Source: an uncultured Bacilli bacterium
GTDB lineage: Bacteria; Bacillota_I; Bacilli_A; RF39; UBA660
Length of the DNA stretch: 11,026 nt
Reading direction: 5' to 3'
NCBI GenBank assembly: GCA_934130175.1
Contig: CAKOXP010000026.1
Span: forward strand, 1-11,026
Below the pieces are notes generated by a model. The model saw only the letters and a program-made list of their open reading frames with translations, had not been told where the DNA came from and did not search any database. Below are positions 4,781-11,026 of this stretch, piece by piece (the stretch's first letter is position 1; every line of letters starts with the position of its first letter). The position numbers and the translations under genes are program-made.

Positions 4781-6742
4781 ATGAATAAAAAAGACGTTAA
4801 AAAAGGATTAGTTCCATATTTATTTATGATTTTAATTATGTTGGGAATATTTTATGTTTTCAATGTAATGAATCAAGATGTTCATAATTTAACTTACAAT
4901 GAATTTGTAGAAAAATTAAATGGTGGTGAAATTAAAAATTTATATATAACACCACGTAGTAATGCTCAAACATACGAGGTTACTGGTTCATTAAATGGTT
5001 ATAAAAAGAATGAAAGTTTCTTTTCAAGATTACCTATGAGTGAACAAGTAATGAAGAAAATAGTAGAAGCTTCAGAAGTTCAAAAATTTGAATTAGAGGC
5101 TAAAAATGATCCAGAGTCATCATCTTTATTAATTATACTAGTTAATGTACTTCCATTTGCTATATTAATCGCATTTGCTTTCTTCTTCTTGAATAAACAA
5201 ATGGCTGGTAATAAAAATTCATTAGATTTTGGAAAGAGTAAAGCAAGATTAAATGATAGTAACAATAAAACTACATTTAAGGATGTAGCCGGATTGAAAG
5301 AAGAAAAAGAAGAAGTTAAAGAGTTAATTGATTTCTTAAAAGATCCAAAGAAATTCCAAAAATTAGGTGCTAGAATTCCTAAAGGAGTACTACTAGTAGG
5401 TCCTCCTGGAACTGGTAAAACTTTACTTGCTAAATCAGTTGCTGGGGAAGCAAACGTTCCCTTCTACTTTATTAGTGGATCTGATTTTGTTGAATTATTT
5501 GTTGGTGTAGGAGCAAGCCGTGTTAGGGATATGTTCCAACAAGCAAAAAGAAATGCGCCATGTTTAATATTTATTGATGAAATAGATGCTGTAGGACGTC
5601 AAAGAGGTACAGGTTTAGGTGGAGGACATGATGAACGTGAACAAACACTTAACCAATTACTTACAGAAATGGATGGTTTTGGAGAAAACGAAGGAATCAT
5701 CATTATAGCTGCAACAAATAGACCTGATGTTTTAGATCCTGCATTATTAAGACCAGGAAGATTTGATAGACAAGTAACAGTTAATCTACCGGATGTTAGA
5801 GGACGTGAAGAAATATTAAAAGTTCACGCTAGAAATAAAAAATTAGCAGATGGTATAACTTTAGAAAACTTAGCTAAGAGAACTCCAGGATTTAGTGGAG
5901 CAGATCTAGAAAACTTACTTAATGAAGCAGCATTATTAGCTGTTAGACGTAATAAAAATAAAATTACTATGAGTGAAATAGATGAGGCAACAGACCGTGT
6001 TCTTATGGGACCTGCTAAAGCTTCACATAAATATAGTGAAAATGATCGTAAATTAGTAGCTTACCACGAAGCTGGACATGCTGTTATAGGACTTAAACTT
6101 GCCCATGCAAATGATGTTCAAAAAGTTACTATTATTCCAAGAGGAGCTGCAGGTGGATACAATATGATGGTTCCTAGTGAAGAAAAATTATGTTCTACTA
6201 AAACAGATTTACTTGAAGAAATTACTGGTTTATTAGGTGGACGTACAGCAGAAGAAATTACTTTTGGAGAAATTACAACAGGAGCTCATAATGATTTTGA
6301 AAAAGCTACTAAAATAGCCCGTGCTATGGTAACAGAATATGGTATGAGTGATTTAGGGCCTCTTCAATTTGAACAACAAGAAGGAAGCGTATTCTTAGGT
6401 AGAGATTATAATAAGAGTCAACATTTCTCAAATGAAGTTGCTAATGAAATAGACATGGAAATGAGAAAAATAATTAATGATTGTCATGCTAAAGCAACAG
6501 AAATAATCAAGAAAAATAAAGATTTATTAAAATTAATTGCAGAAGCATTATTAGAATATGAAACATTGACAAAAGAACAAATTGATTATTTAGTAGAAAA
6601 TGGAAAGATGCCTGAAGAAACAGAAGATACTAATTTAGAATCTATGTCTATTACTAAGTTAAAAGAGTTGGCTAAAGAAAAAGGTATTAAGAATTACTCA
6701 AAAATGAGCAAGGCTGAATTATTAAAGGAATTAGATGATTAA
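4781..6742 (+). CDS. ftsH: ATP-dependent zinc metalloprotease FtsH, with Rho-N/SAP-like C-terminal extension
   Basis: FtsH is a membrane-anchored hexameric AAA+ protease that degrades unassembled membrane proteins and regulators. Starting at the ATG at 4781 (653 residues) there are two membrane segments (about 10-30 and 114-137) flanking an extracytoplasmic domain. Then come Walker A GPPGTGKT (207-214), Walker B LIFIDEID (262-269), the second region of homology ATNRPDVLDPALLRPGRFDR (311-330) and the zinc site HEAGH (429-433), with Asp in NDFEKAT (505) as the likely third ligand. I prefer 4781 because AAGGAGTGAT (4767-4776) lies 4 nt before it; the in-frame GTG at 4772 is inside that site. Residues about 620-653, after an acidic linker, resemble a Rho N-terminal/SAP-like helical motif (ITKLKELAKEKGIKNYSK, then MSKAELLKEL). 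I do not expect this in standard FtsH. Confidence 0.97.
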   Translation: MNKKDVKKGLVPYLFMILIMLGIFYVFNVMNQDVHNLTYNEFVEKLNGGEIKNLYITPRSNAQTYEVTGSLNGYKKNESFFSRLPMSEQVMKKIVEASEVQKFELEAKNDPESSSLLIILVNVLPFAILIAFAFFFLNKQMAGNKNSLDFGKSKARLNDSNNKTTFKDVAGLKEEKEEVKELIDFLKDPKKFQKLGARIPKGVLLVGPPGTGKTLLAKSVAGEANVPFYFISGSDFVELFVGVGASRVRDMFQQAKRNAPCLIFIDEIDAVGRQRGTGLGGGHDEREQTLNQLLTEMDGFGENEGIIIIAATNRPDVLDPALLRPGRFDRQVTVNLPDVRGREEILKVHARNKKLADGITLENLAKRTPGFSGADLENLLNEAALLAVRRNKNKITMSEIDEATDRVLMGPAKASHKYSENDRKLVAYHEAGHAVIGLKLAHANDVQKVTIIPRGAAGGYNMMVPSEEKLCSTKTDLLEEITGLLGGRTAEEITFGEITTGAHNDFEKATKIARAMVTEYGMSDLGPLQFEQQEGSVFLGRDYNKSQHFSNEVANEIDMEMRKIINDCHAKATEIIKKNKDLLKLIAEALLEYETLTKEQIDYLVENGKMPEETEDTNLESMSITKLKELAKEKGIKNYSKMSKAELLKELDD

Positions 6743-6760
6743 ATCTAGTTCTTTTTCTTT
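6724..6760 (+). terminator. Intrinsic terminator of tilS-ftsH
   Basis: AAAGGAATTAGAT (6724-6736) pairs with ATCTAGTTCTTTT (6743-6755), 13 bp with two G-U pairs and a 6-nt loop. The lower part of the 3' arm is itself the T-rich tract, which continues with TTTTTCTTT to 6760. The ftsH stop TAA (6740-6742) lies in the loop. Confidence 0.65.
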
Positions 6761-6786
6761 GTTATTTATTAAAAACAATGTATAAT
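6759..6786 (+). promoter_or_regulatory. SigA-type promoter of mscL
   Basis: TTGTTA (6759-6764), a 16-bp spacer and a perfect TATAAT (6781-6786). The start is expected near 6793, giving a leader of about 20 nt. The -35 overlaps the end of the ftsH terminator T-run. Confidence 0.65.
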
Positions 6787-6812
6787 AAAATCTAGTGAAA
6801 GGAGAAATTTTT

Positions 6813-7220
6813 TTGAAAAAGAAAAATAGTTTAAAGACATTAACAAAAGAAGTATCAGAGTTTAAAACATTTATTTCTAGAGGTAATGTTGTAGATATGG
6901 CAGTTGGTGTTATAATCGGTGGAGCTTTTGGTAAAATTGTATCAAGCTTGGTAAATGATATTTTAATGCCCTTAATTGGAGTATTACTAGGAGGATTAGA
7001 TTTCAGTAGTTTGTCTATAAAAATAGGAGATGCTAGTTTAAAATATGGATCTTTTATTCAAACAATTATTGATTTTATGATAATATCTATTTCAATTTTT
7101 GTGATGATAAAATTATTTGAAAGATTTAAGAAAAAAGAAGATCCAAAAGTTTCTGAAAAGAAAAATGAGGAAGTCTTACTTTTAGAAGAAATAAGAGATT
7201 TATTAAAAAAGAAAAATTAA
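6813..7220 (+). CDS. mscL: Large-conductance mechanosensitive channel MscL
   Basis: MscL forms a homopentameric pore in the cytoplasmic membrane that opens under tension and releases solutes during osmotic downshock. The 135-residue protein has an amphipathic N-terminal stretch (EFKTFISRGNVVDMAVGVII, 16-35), TM1 (about 25-55) with the glycine-rich pore-lining face GGAFGKIVSSLVNDILMP, a periplasmic loop, TM2 (about 78-101) and a charged C-terminal helix (VLLLEEIRDLLKKK). The length is standard. I choose the TTG at 6813 because AAAGGAGA (6798-6805) lies 7 nt upstream; the in-frame GTG at 6795 precedes that site. mscL is not normally found beside ftsH in Bacillus, so it is an insertion into the conserved order. 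No terminator separates it from the next gene, 21 nt away. Confidence 0.95.
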   Translation: MKKKNSLKTLTKEVSEFKTFISRGNVVDMAVGVIIGGAFGKIVSSLVNDILMPLIGVLLGGLDFSSLSIKIGDASLKYGSFIQTIIDFMIISISIFVMIKLFERFKKKEDPKVSEKKNEEVLLLEEIRDLLKKKN

Positions 7221-7241
7221 TAATATAGAGGAGTTAAAATA

Positions 7242-7744
7242 ATGTTAAAATCAGGGGATATAGTAGTTCAAGATTATACTATGGTTAATAATAAAAATTA
7301 TAAAGATAATAAGGAGTGTCGTTTGTCTGTTGTTTAATAGATGATGAAAGTTTTGTTTGTACATGTCCGGTAACAAATGGTACAGAAACAGCAATGCAAC
7401 AGAAAGATAGATATTACTCTTCACCTTATCTAATATTCTGTGAAAAGAAATACAGTTGTATAAAGTTAAATTCAGCTCATGTCTATCCTAGAAAAATAAT
7501 TCATGAAACCGGTATAAGTCTAGATAGAATTCATATTGAAAGAATTATAGAAAAAATAGTGGACTATGCTGAAACAGATGAACAAGAAGAATTATATAAT
7601 ATGATAAAAAACAATCTTCTTAATTTTAAGAGGGAATCATTGTTATCTGACAGAGAAGTAAAAATAGCAAAAGAAAGAAAAAGAAAGAATAGAAAGTTAA
7701 GAAAACAAAGAAGACAAAATGCTAAGAGAGGAATTAACAATTAA
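7242..7744 (+). pseudogene. Frameshifted gene, PemK/MazF-like protein with basic C-terminal tail
   Basis: A GAGGAG ribosome binding site (7228-7233) precedes the ATG at 7242, which encodes 31 residues beginning MLKSGDIVVQDYTMVNN and ending CRLSVV before TAA (7335-7337). The protein continues in the -1 frame from about 7334 (LIDDESFVCTCPVTN) for 136 residues to 7744. One extra T in GTTTAATAG (7332-7340) would join the parts into about 167 residues. GDIV near the start, a VV strand, then CTCPVTN and HETGISLDRIHIERIIEKI suggest a PemK/MazF-like fold, by layout rather than firm match. The last 32 residues are extremely basic (KERKRKNRKLRKQRRQNAKR), suggesting nucleic-acid binding. The downstream frame has no good start of its own. 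No antitoxin-like gene is adjacent. Real mutation, assembly error and recoding are all possible; it probably shares the mscL transcript. Confidence 0.7.
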
Positions 7745-7753
7745 TTCCTTTTT
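7727..7753 (+). terminator. Intrinsic terminator after the PemK-like gene
   Basis: AGAGGAATTAA (7727-7737) pairs with TTAATTCCTTT (7741-7751) around CAA, followed by T's to 7753. The stop TAA (7742-7744) is in the 3' arm. Confidence 0.75.
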
Positions 7754-7756
7754 CAT

Positions 7757-7785
7757 TTGAAAAAAACTCTATTTTATAATATAAT
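7757..7785 (+). promoter_or_regulatory. SigA-type promoter of dusB-RDD-lysS
   Basis: TTGAAA (7757-7762), exactly 17 bp, then TATAAT (7780-7785); an overlapping TATAAT sits at 7775-7780. The expected start near 7792 gives a leader of about 40 nt, the longest in the window. This is the best-scoring promoter by eye and the only one visible for the three genes that follow. Confidence 0.75.
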
Positions 7786-7832
7786 AAGCAAGAGTTGAAA
7801 AGGAAGAAGAACTATAAAGGTGATGAATAGTA

Positions 7833-8810
7833 ATGAAATGGAAAATTGGAAATGTAGAAATAGCTAATCAAGTTGTTCTAGCACCTATGGCAGGTATTTG
7901 TAACTCTTCATTTAGAAGAATTTGTAAAGAAATGGGTTGTGGATTAGTTTATGCTGAAATGGTTAGTGATAAAGCTATAATGTATGAAAATCAAAAAACT
8001 ATTGATATGTTGTATATGACAGATCTTGAACGTCCTATAACTCAACAAATATTTGGTACAGATAAAGATAGTTTTGTAATAGCGGCTAAATACATATATG
8101 AGAATATGCATCCAGATATAATAGATATTAATATGGGATGTCCTGTTCCAAAAGTGGCCGTTCGTGCTCAAGCGGGGGCAGCTTTGTTAAAATCACCTGA
8201 AAAAATTAAAGAGATAGTAGAAGCAGTAGTTGCTGCAGTTCCAATACCAGTTACAGTTAAAATTAGAAGTGGTTGGGATAGTAATCATATTAATGCTGTA
8301 GATGTTGCTAAAATAGTAGAAGAAGCTGGGGCAAGTGCTATATGTGTTCATCCAAGAACAAGGATGCAAGGATATAGTGGAAAAGCTGATTGGAAAATAA
8401 TTAAGCAAGTCAAGGAAAATGTTAAAATACCTGTTATTGGTAATGGAGACATAAAATGTGCTGAAGATGCCAAAAGAATGCTTGATGAGACTTTTTGTGA
8501 TGCAGTAATGATTGGTAGAGGCGTATTAGGTAATCCTTGGCTTATCAAGCAAACAGTTGATTATCTAGATGGAAAAATAGATATTGTTAAACCAACAAAT
8601 GAAGAAAAAATAGATATGTGCATAAAACACTTAAAATATTTAGAAAATTTAAAAAATGAGAAATTAGCTTGTTTAGAAATAAGAAATCATATAGCTTGGT
8701 ACTTAAAAGGAATGGAAAAATCCATTGAAATTAAGAATAAAGTCTATAAAACTTCTTCTATTCGTGATATAATGCAGATATTGACCGAGTACAAGGAGGA
8801 TTTAAAATGA
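7833..8810 (+). CDS. dusB: tRNA-dihydrouridine synthase DusB
   Basis: Dus enzymes use FMN and NADPH to reduce specific uridines in tRNA to dihydrouridine. The 325-residue protein is a TIM barrel with APMAGICNSSFRR (17-29), the active-site NMGCP (100-104, catalytic Cys 103), VKIRSGW (142-148), CVHPRTRMQGYSG (161-173), GNGDI for phosphate binding (183-187) and GRGVLGNPWL (219-228), then a helical C-terminal domain. The NMGCPVPKV form and the position just before lysS fit the DusB/YacF group of Bacillota. AAAGGTGATG (7816-7825) is the ribosome binding site. The ATG at 7823 is in another frame and opens no useful reading frame. Its TGA overlaps the ATG of the next gene (ATGA). Confidence 0.95.
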   Translation: MKWKIGNVEIANQVVLAPMAGICNSSFRRICKEMGCGLVYAEMVSDKAIMYENQKTIDMLYMTDLERPITQQIFGTDKDSFVIAAKYIYENMHPDIIDINMGCPVPKVAVRAQAGAALLKSPEKIKEIVEAVVAAVPIPVTVKIRSGWDSNHINAVDVAKIVEEAGASAICVHPRTRMQGYSGKADWKIIKQVKENVKIPVIGNGDIKCAEDAKRMLDETFCDAVMIGRGVLGNPWLIKQTVDYLDGKIDIVKPTNEEKIDMCIKHLKYLENLKNEKLACLEIRNHIAWYLKGMEKSIEIKNKVYKTSSIRDIMQILTEYKEDLK

Positions 8811-9427
8811 AAAGTGAAGAAAATGCTTACTTTATAAAACGTTTAGGAGCGTTAATTTTAGATATGATTATTGTTTCAATTGTAGTATCAATGCTTACCT
8901 TCTTTGTTAATAACAATTCTAATTACGAAAAATTAACAAAAGAATATAATGATGTAATGGAACAAGCTATGGATAAAAAAACAAGTCCTAAAGAATATAA
9001 AAAGCTTCTTAGTAAAGCATCAGATATAAGTTATGATTTATCAAAACAAACAGTTGTAGTATCATTTGTTTCTTTAACAATATATATTTTATACTTTATA
9101 GTTTTCCAATTTTATAATAAGGGACAAACTATTGGAAAGAAATTAATGAAAATTAAAATAGAATCTAATGATGGAAAAGATTTAACTATGAATCAATTAG
9201 CAGTAAGATCTTTAATAATCAATAGTATTTTAGCAAACCTAATTTTACTTGCAGTTATTATTTTAGGTTCAAAAGATGTTTATTTTGTATCCTCAACGAC
9301 AGTTAGTATGATTCAATATATAATAATATTTACAACGGCAATAATGATTTTATTTAGAAAAGATAAAAGAGGGTTGCATGATGTAATTACAAATACAAAA
9401 GTTATAAATGAAAAGATAGAGGTGTAG
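8807..9427 (+). CDS. RDD family membrane protein
   Basis: The 206-residue protein has the RDD hallmarks: an Arg and Asp in the first helix (KRLGALILDMIIVS, 11-24), GQTIGKKLMKIKI (106-118) after the second helix, and DKRGLHDVITNTKVI (186-200) at the end. Four membrane segments are visible (about 14-34, 81-101, 134-153 and 162-183). RDD proteins have no single known function; some act in ion or amino-acid transport or sodium/proton exchange, others as partners of membrane complexes. Between the first two helices is a polar, probably helical loop of about 45 residues, longer than in compact RDD proteins. AAGGAGGA (8793-8800) lies 6 nt before the ATG, which overlaps the dusB stop. lysS begins 2 nt after its stop, so all three genes form an operon. 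No specific function can be assigned. Confidence 0.88.
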   Translation: MKSEENAYFIKRLGALILDMIIVSIVVSMLTFFVNNNSNYEKLTKEYNDVMEQAMDKKTSPKEYKKLLSKASDISYDLSKQTVVVSFVSLTIYILYFIVFQFYNKGQTIGKKLMKIKIESNDGKDLTMNQLAVRSLIINSILANLILLAVIILGSKDVYFVSSTTVSMIQYIIIFTTAIMILFRKDKRGLHDVITNTKVINEKIEV

Positions 9428-9429
9428 TT

Positions 9430-10911
9430 ATGAGAGAGTTTAGTGAACAAGAATTAGTAAGACGTGAAAAAGTAGAAAAAATAAGAGAGGTATGCAATCC
9501 ATATCCAGAAAGATATGAGATAACACATGAAATAAAAGATGTTAAAAACCTAGAAGATGGTACAACTAATGTAAGAGTAGCAGGACGTATTGTTTTCATG
9601 AGAAAAATGGGTAAGATGAGTTTCTTAACTATTAGAGATATTGAGGGAAAAATTCAATTATCTATTAAAGTAGATATGGTTGGAGAAGAAAAATATAAAT
9701 TTTTCAAAGAAAACTTTGATATTGGTGATTTCATAGGAGCAAGTGGTGAGGTATTTACAACTCATACTGGAGAAAAAACAATTCGTGTGGATAGTTTTGA
9801 ATTCTTAGGTAAAGCTTTGAAACCACTACCTGAAAAATTCCATGGATTAACAGATCAGGAAGCTTGTTATAGACAAAGATATGTTGACTTAATTATGAAT
9901 CAAGAAACTCGTGATAGATTCTTAATCAGAATTAAGTTTATAAGAGAATTAAGGCATTATTTAGATAATTTAGGTTATATGGAAATAGAAACACCTATTT
10001 TAAATAATAAAGCAAGTGGTGCTACTGCAAGACCATTTAAAGCTCATCATAATGCTCTAGATATGGATGTTTATTTAAGAATAGCACCAGAGACATATAT
10101 GAAAAGAGCAGTTATTGCTGGTCTTCCAAAAGTATATGAAATAGGAAGATGCTTCAGAAATGAGGGAATTGATCAAACTCATTTACAAGATTTCACTATG
10201 ATTGAGGCATACCAAGCATATTACAATTATAAAGATAATATGAAGTTGATTCAAAATATGTTACAAACAATAATTCAAAATATCTTTGGTACTTTAACTA
10301 TTCAAATAGGCGATAAAGAAGTAGATATGAGTGGTGACTGGAAATCAGTATCATTTAGAGAATTATTAATAAAATATGCTAACATTGATATTAATGAGTA
10401 TAATACAAAAGAAAAATTACTAGCAAAAATTAAAGAAGATAAAATAGAATTAGAAAGTGAAACTCCAATTGAAAATTTAGGATTTGGTAATTTAGTAGAC
10501 GTTTTATATAAGAAGGTTGCAAGACCATATATGGTTGAACCAGTATATTTAACAGAACATCCACAAGAATTATCTCCACTTGCTAGAACAAATGATGATA
10601 ATAAAAATATTTCTGATCGTTTCCAATTAGTTGTTAATGGAGCAGAAATAGTAAATGGTTATTCAGAGTTAGTTAATCCTATGGAACAAGAACAAAAACT
10701 TCTTAATCAAGCAGCTTTAAAAGATGCTGGTGATGAAGAAGCTATGGAAATGGATTATGACTATATTAGTGCCATGGAATATGGTATGCCACCTATTTCT
10801 GGATGGGGTATGGGAATTGACCGTATTATTCAATTATTAACTAATAGTGAAAATATTAAAGATGTTGTAATGTTCCCATTAATGAAGCCACAAGATAACA
10901 AAGAAATATAA
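9430..10911 (+). CDS. lysS: Lysine--tRNA ligase (class II)
   Basis: LysS charges tRNA-Lys with lysine in the cytoplasm. The 493-residue protein has an N-terminal OB fold for anticodon binding (VRVAGRIVFMRKMGKMSFLT, 48-67), YRQRYVDLIMN (147-157), class II motif 1 (FIRELRHYLDNLGYMEIETP, 170-189), motif 2 (APETYMKRAVIAGLPKVYEI, then GRCFRNEGIDQTH; 219-251) and motif 3 (GWGMGIDRIIQLL, 458-470). Several active-site segments differ from the B. subtilis type: THLQDFTMIE replaces HNPEFTMIE, NGAEIVNGYSELVNP replaces the GREHANAFTELNDP-like segment, and ISGWGMGIDR replaces TGGLGIGIDR. They resemble a second bacterial LysRS subtype. GAGGTG, ending inside the preceding stop codon, is the ribosome binding site. 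lysS follows dusB and an RDD gene with no T-box or other leader visible. The protein ends shortly after MFPLMKP as expected. Confidence 0.97.
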   Translation: MREFSEQELVRREKVEKIREVCNPYPERYEITHEIKDVKNLEDGTTNVRVAGRIVFMRKMGKMSFLTIRDIEGKIQLSIKVDMVGEEKYKFFKENFDIGDFIGASGEVFTTHTGEKTIRVDSFEFLGKALKPLPEKFHGLTDQEACYRQRYVDLIMNQETRDRFLIRIKFIRELRHYLDNLGYMEIETPILNNKASGATARPFKAHHNALDMDVYLRIAPETYMKRAVIAGLPKVYEIGRCFRNEGIDQTHLQDFTMIEAYQAYYNYKDNMKLIQNMLQTIIQNIFGTLTIQIGDKEVDMSGDWKSVSFRELLIKYANIDINEYNTKEKLLAKIKEDKIELESETPIENLGFGNLVDVLYKKVARPYMVEPVYLTEHPQELSPLARTNDDNKNISDRFQLVVNGAEIVNGYSELVNPMEQEQKLLNQAALKDAGDEEAMEMDYDYISAMEYGMPPISGWGMGIDRIIQLLTNSENIKDVVMFPLMKPQDNKEI

Positions 10912-10922
10912 AATTTTAAAAA

Positions 10923-10951
10923 GAAAGTTTTAATTTTAGAAATTAGCTTTC
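10923..10951 (+). other. Stem-loop in the lysS 3' region
   Basis: GAAAG (10923-10927) and TTAATTT (10930-10936) pair with AAATTAG (10940-10946) and CTTTC (10947-10951), with a two-base bulge and a TAG loop. No T-run follows, so by itself this is not a terminator. It lies between the lysS stop and the terminator and could protect the mRNA 3' end. Confidence 0.35.
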
Positions 10952-10961
10952 CGTTAAATAT

Positions 10962-10998
10962 AGAGATAACATCCCGTAAGGAGTGGTTATCTCTTTTT
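10962..10998 (+). terminator. Intrinsic terminator of dusB-RDD-lysS
   Basis: AGAGATAAC (10962-10970) pairs perfectly with GTTATCTCT (10986-10994), followed by T's to 10998. Inside, TCC (10972-10974) can pair with GGA (10980-10982). This is the only terminator in the window clearly separated from its gene, about 50 nt after the lysS stop. Nothing recognisable follows to the window end. Confidence 0.85.
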
Positions 10999-11026
10999 AA
11001 ATGGAAAATCCCGCAAAATAAAGAAA

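Noticed and set aside
6795..6812. GTG start of mscL at 6795
   Set aside because: It precedes the AAAGGAGA ribosome binding site, and MscL proteins do not have these extra residues; TTG at 6813 fits better.
7322..7337. Programmed -1 frameshift site
   Set aside because: No X XXY YYZ heptamer with good re-pairing is present (GTT GTT would slip to TGT TGT), and no strong downstream hairpin is visible; a one-base deletion is simpler. Kept only as a possibility to check.
7316..7744. Free-standing 142-codon gene starting with GTG at 7316
   Set aside because: The GTG sits in its own Shine-Dalgarno-like sequence, and the first residues do not continue a domain; the upstream ATG at 7242 with GAGGAG supplies the real N-terminus.
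954..8810. Possible UGA-as-Trp code (Mollicutes type)
   Set aside because: yabG, tilS and dusB end at TGA at the expected family end points, and conserved Trp positions use TGG.

Overview
The window is a strongly A+T-rich chromosomal segment from a low-GC Gram-positive bacterium (Bacillota, most likely class Bacilli or a reduced gut lineage near it). All genes lie on the + strand. TGA ends yabG, tilS and dusB and never has to be read as Trp, so the code is standard and this is not a Mycoplasma-type genome. The genes yabG, spoVG, yabP and yabQ mark the organism as a spore-former or a recent descendant of one.

Layout: an upstream gene's terminator (about 27-65); rsmA; the sporulation protease gene yabG overlapping veg; spoVG on its own promoter; yabP-yabQ behind a probable mother-cell sigma (SigE-type) promoter; divIC; tilS-ftsH; mscL followed by a broken gene resembling PemK/MazF-type proteins; dusB - RDD-family membrane protein - lysS; and a clear terminator near the right edge. 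The order rsmA-yabG-veg-spoVG-yabP-yabQ-divIC-tilS-ftsH-dusB-lysS is that of the Bacillus subtilis origin-proximal region with most intervening genes removed (for example ispE, purR, glmU, prs, pth, mfd, spoIIE, hprT, coaX, hslO and the fol genes), so it reads as a compressed ancestral locus.

The genes fall into three functional sets. Translation and RNA maturation: RsmA (16S rRNA dimethylation), TilS (tRNA-Ile lysidine), DusB (tRNA dihydrouridine) and LysS (tRNA-Lys charging). Envelope, division and stress: DivIC, FtsH, MscL and the RDD protein. Sporulation and developmental regulation: YabG, Veg, SpoVG, YabP and YabQ.

Transcription signals are compact. Several SigA-like promoters lie so close to their genes that the predicted mRNA leader is about 10-20 nt. 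At five genes the intrinsic terminator hairpin overlaps the stop codon. Many ribosome binding sites use the GGTGAT part of the extended Shine-Dalgarno sequence.

Most of the window is ordinary conserved biology. The points most worth a second look are a Rho-N/SAP-like C-terminal extension on FtsH, the frameshifted PemK-like gene with a very basic tail, the candidate sporulation-sigma promoters of yabG and yabP, translational coupling of veg to yabG, and a divergent LysS subtype.
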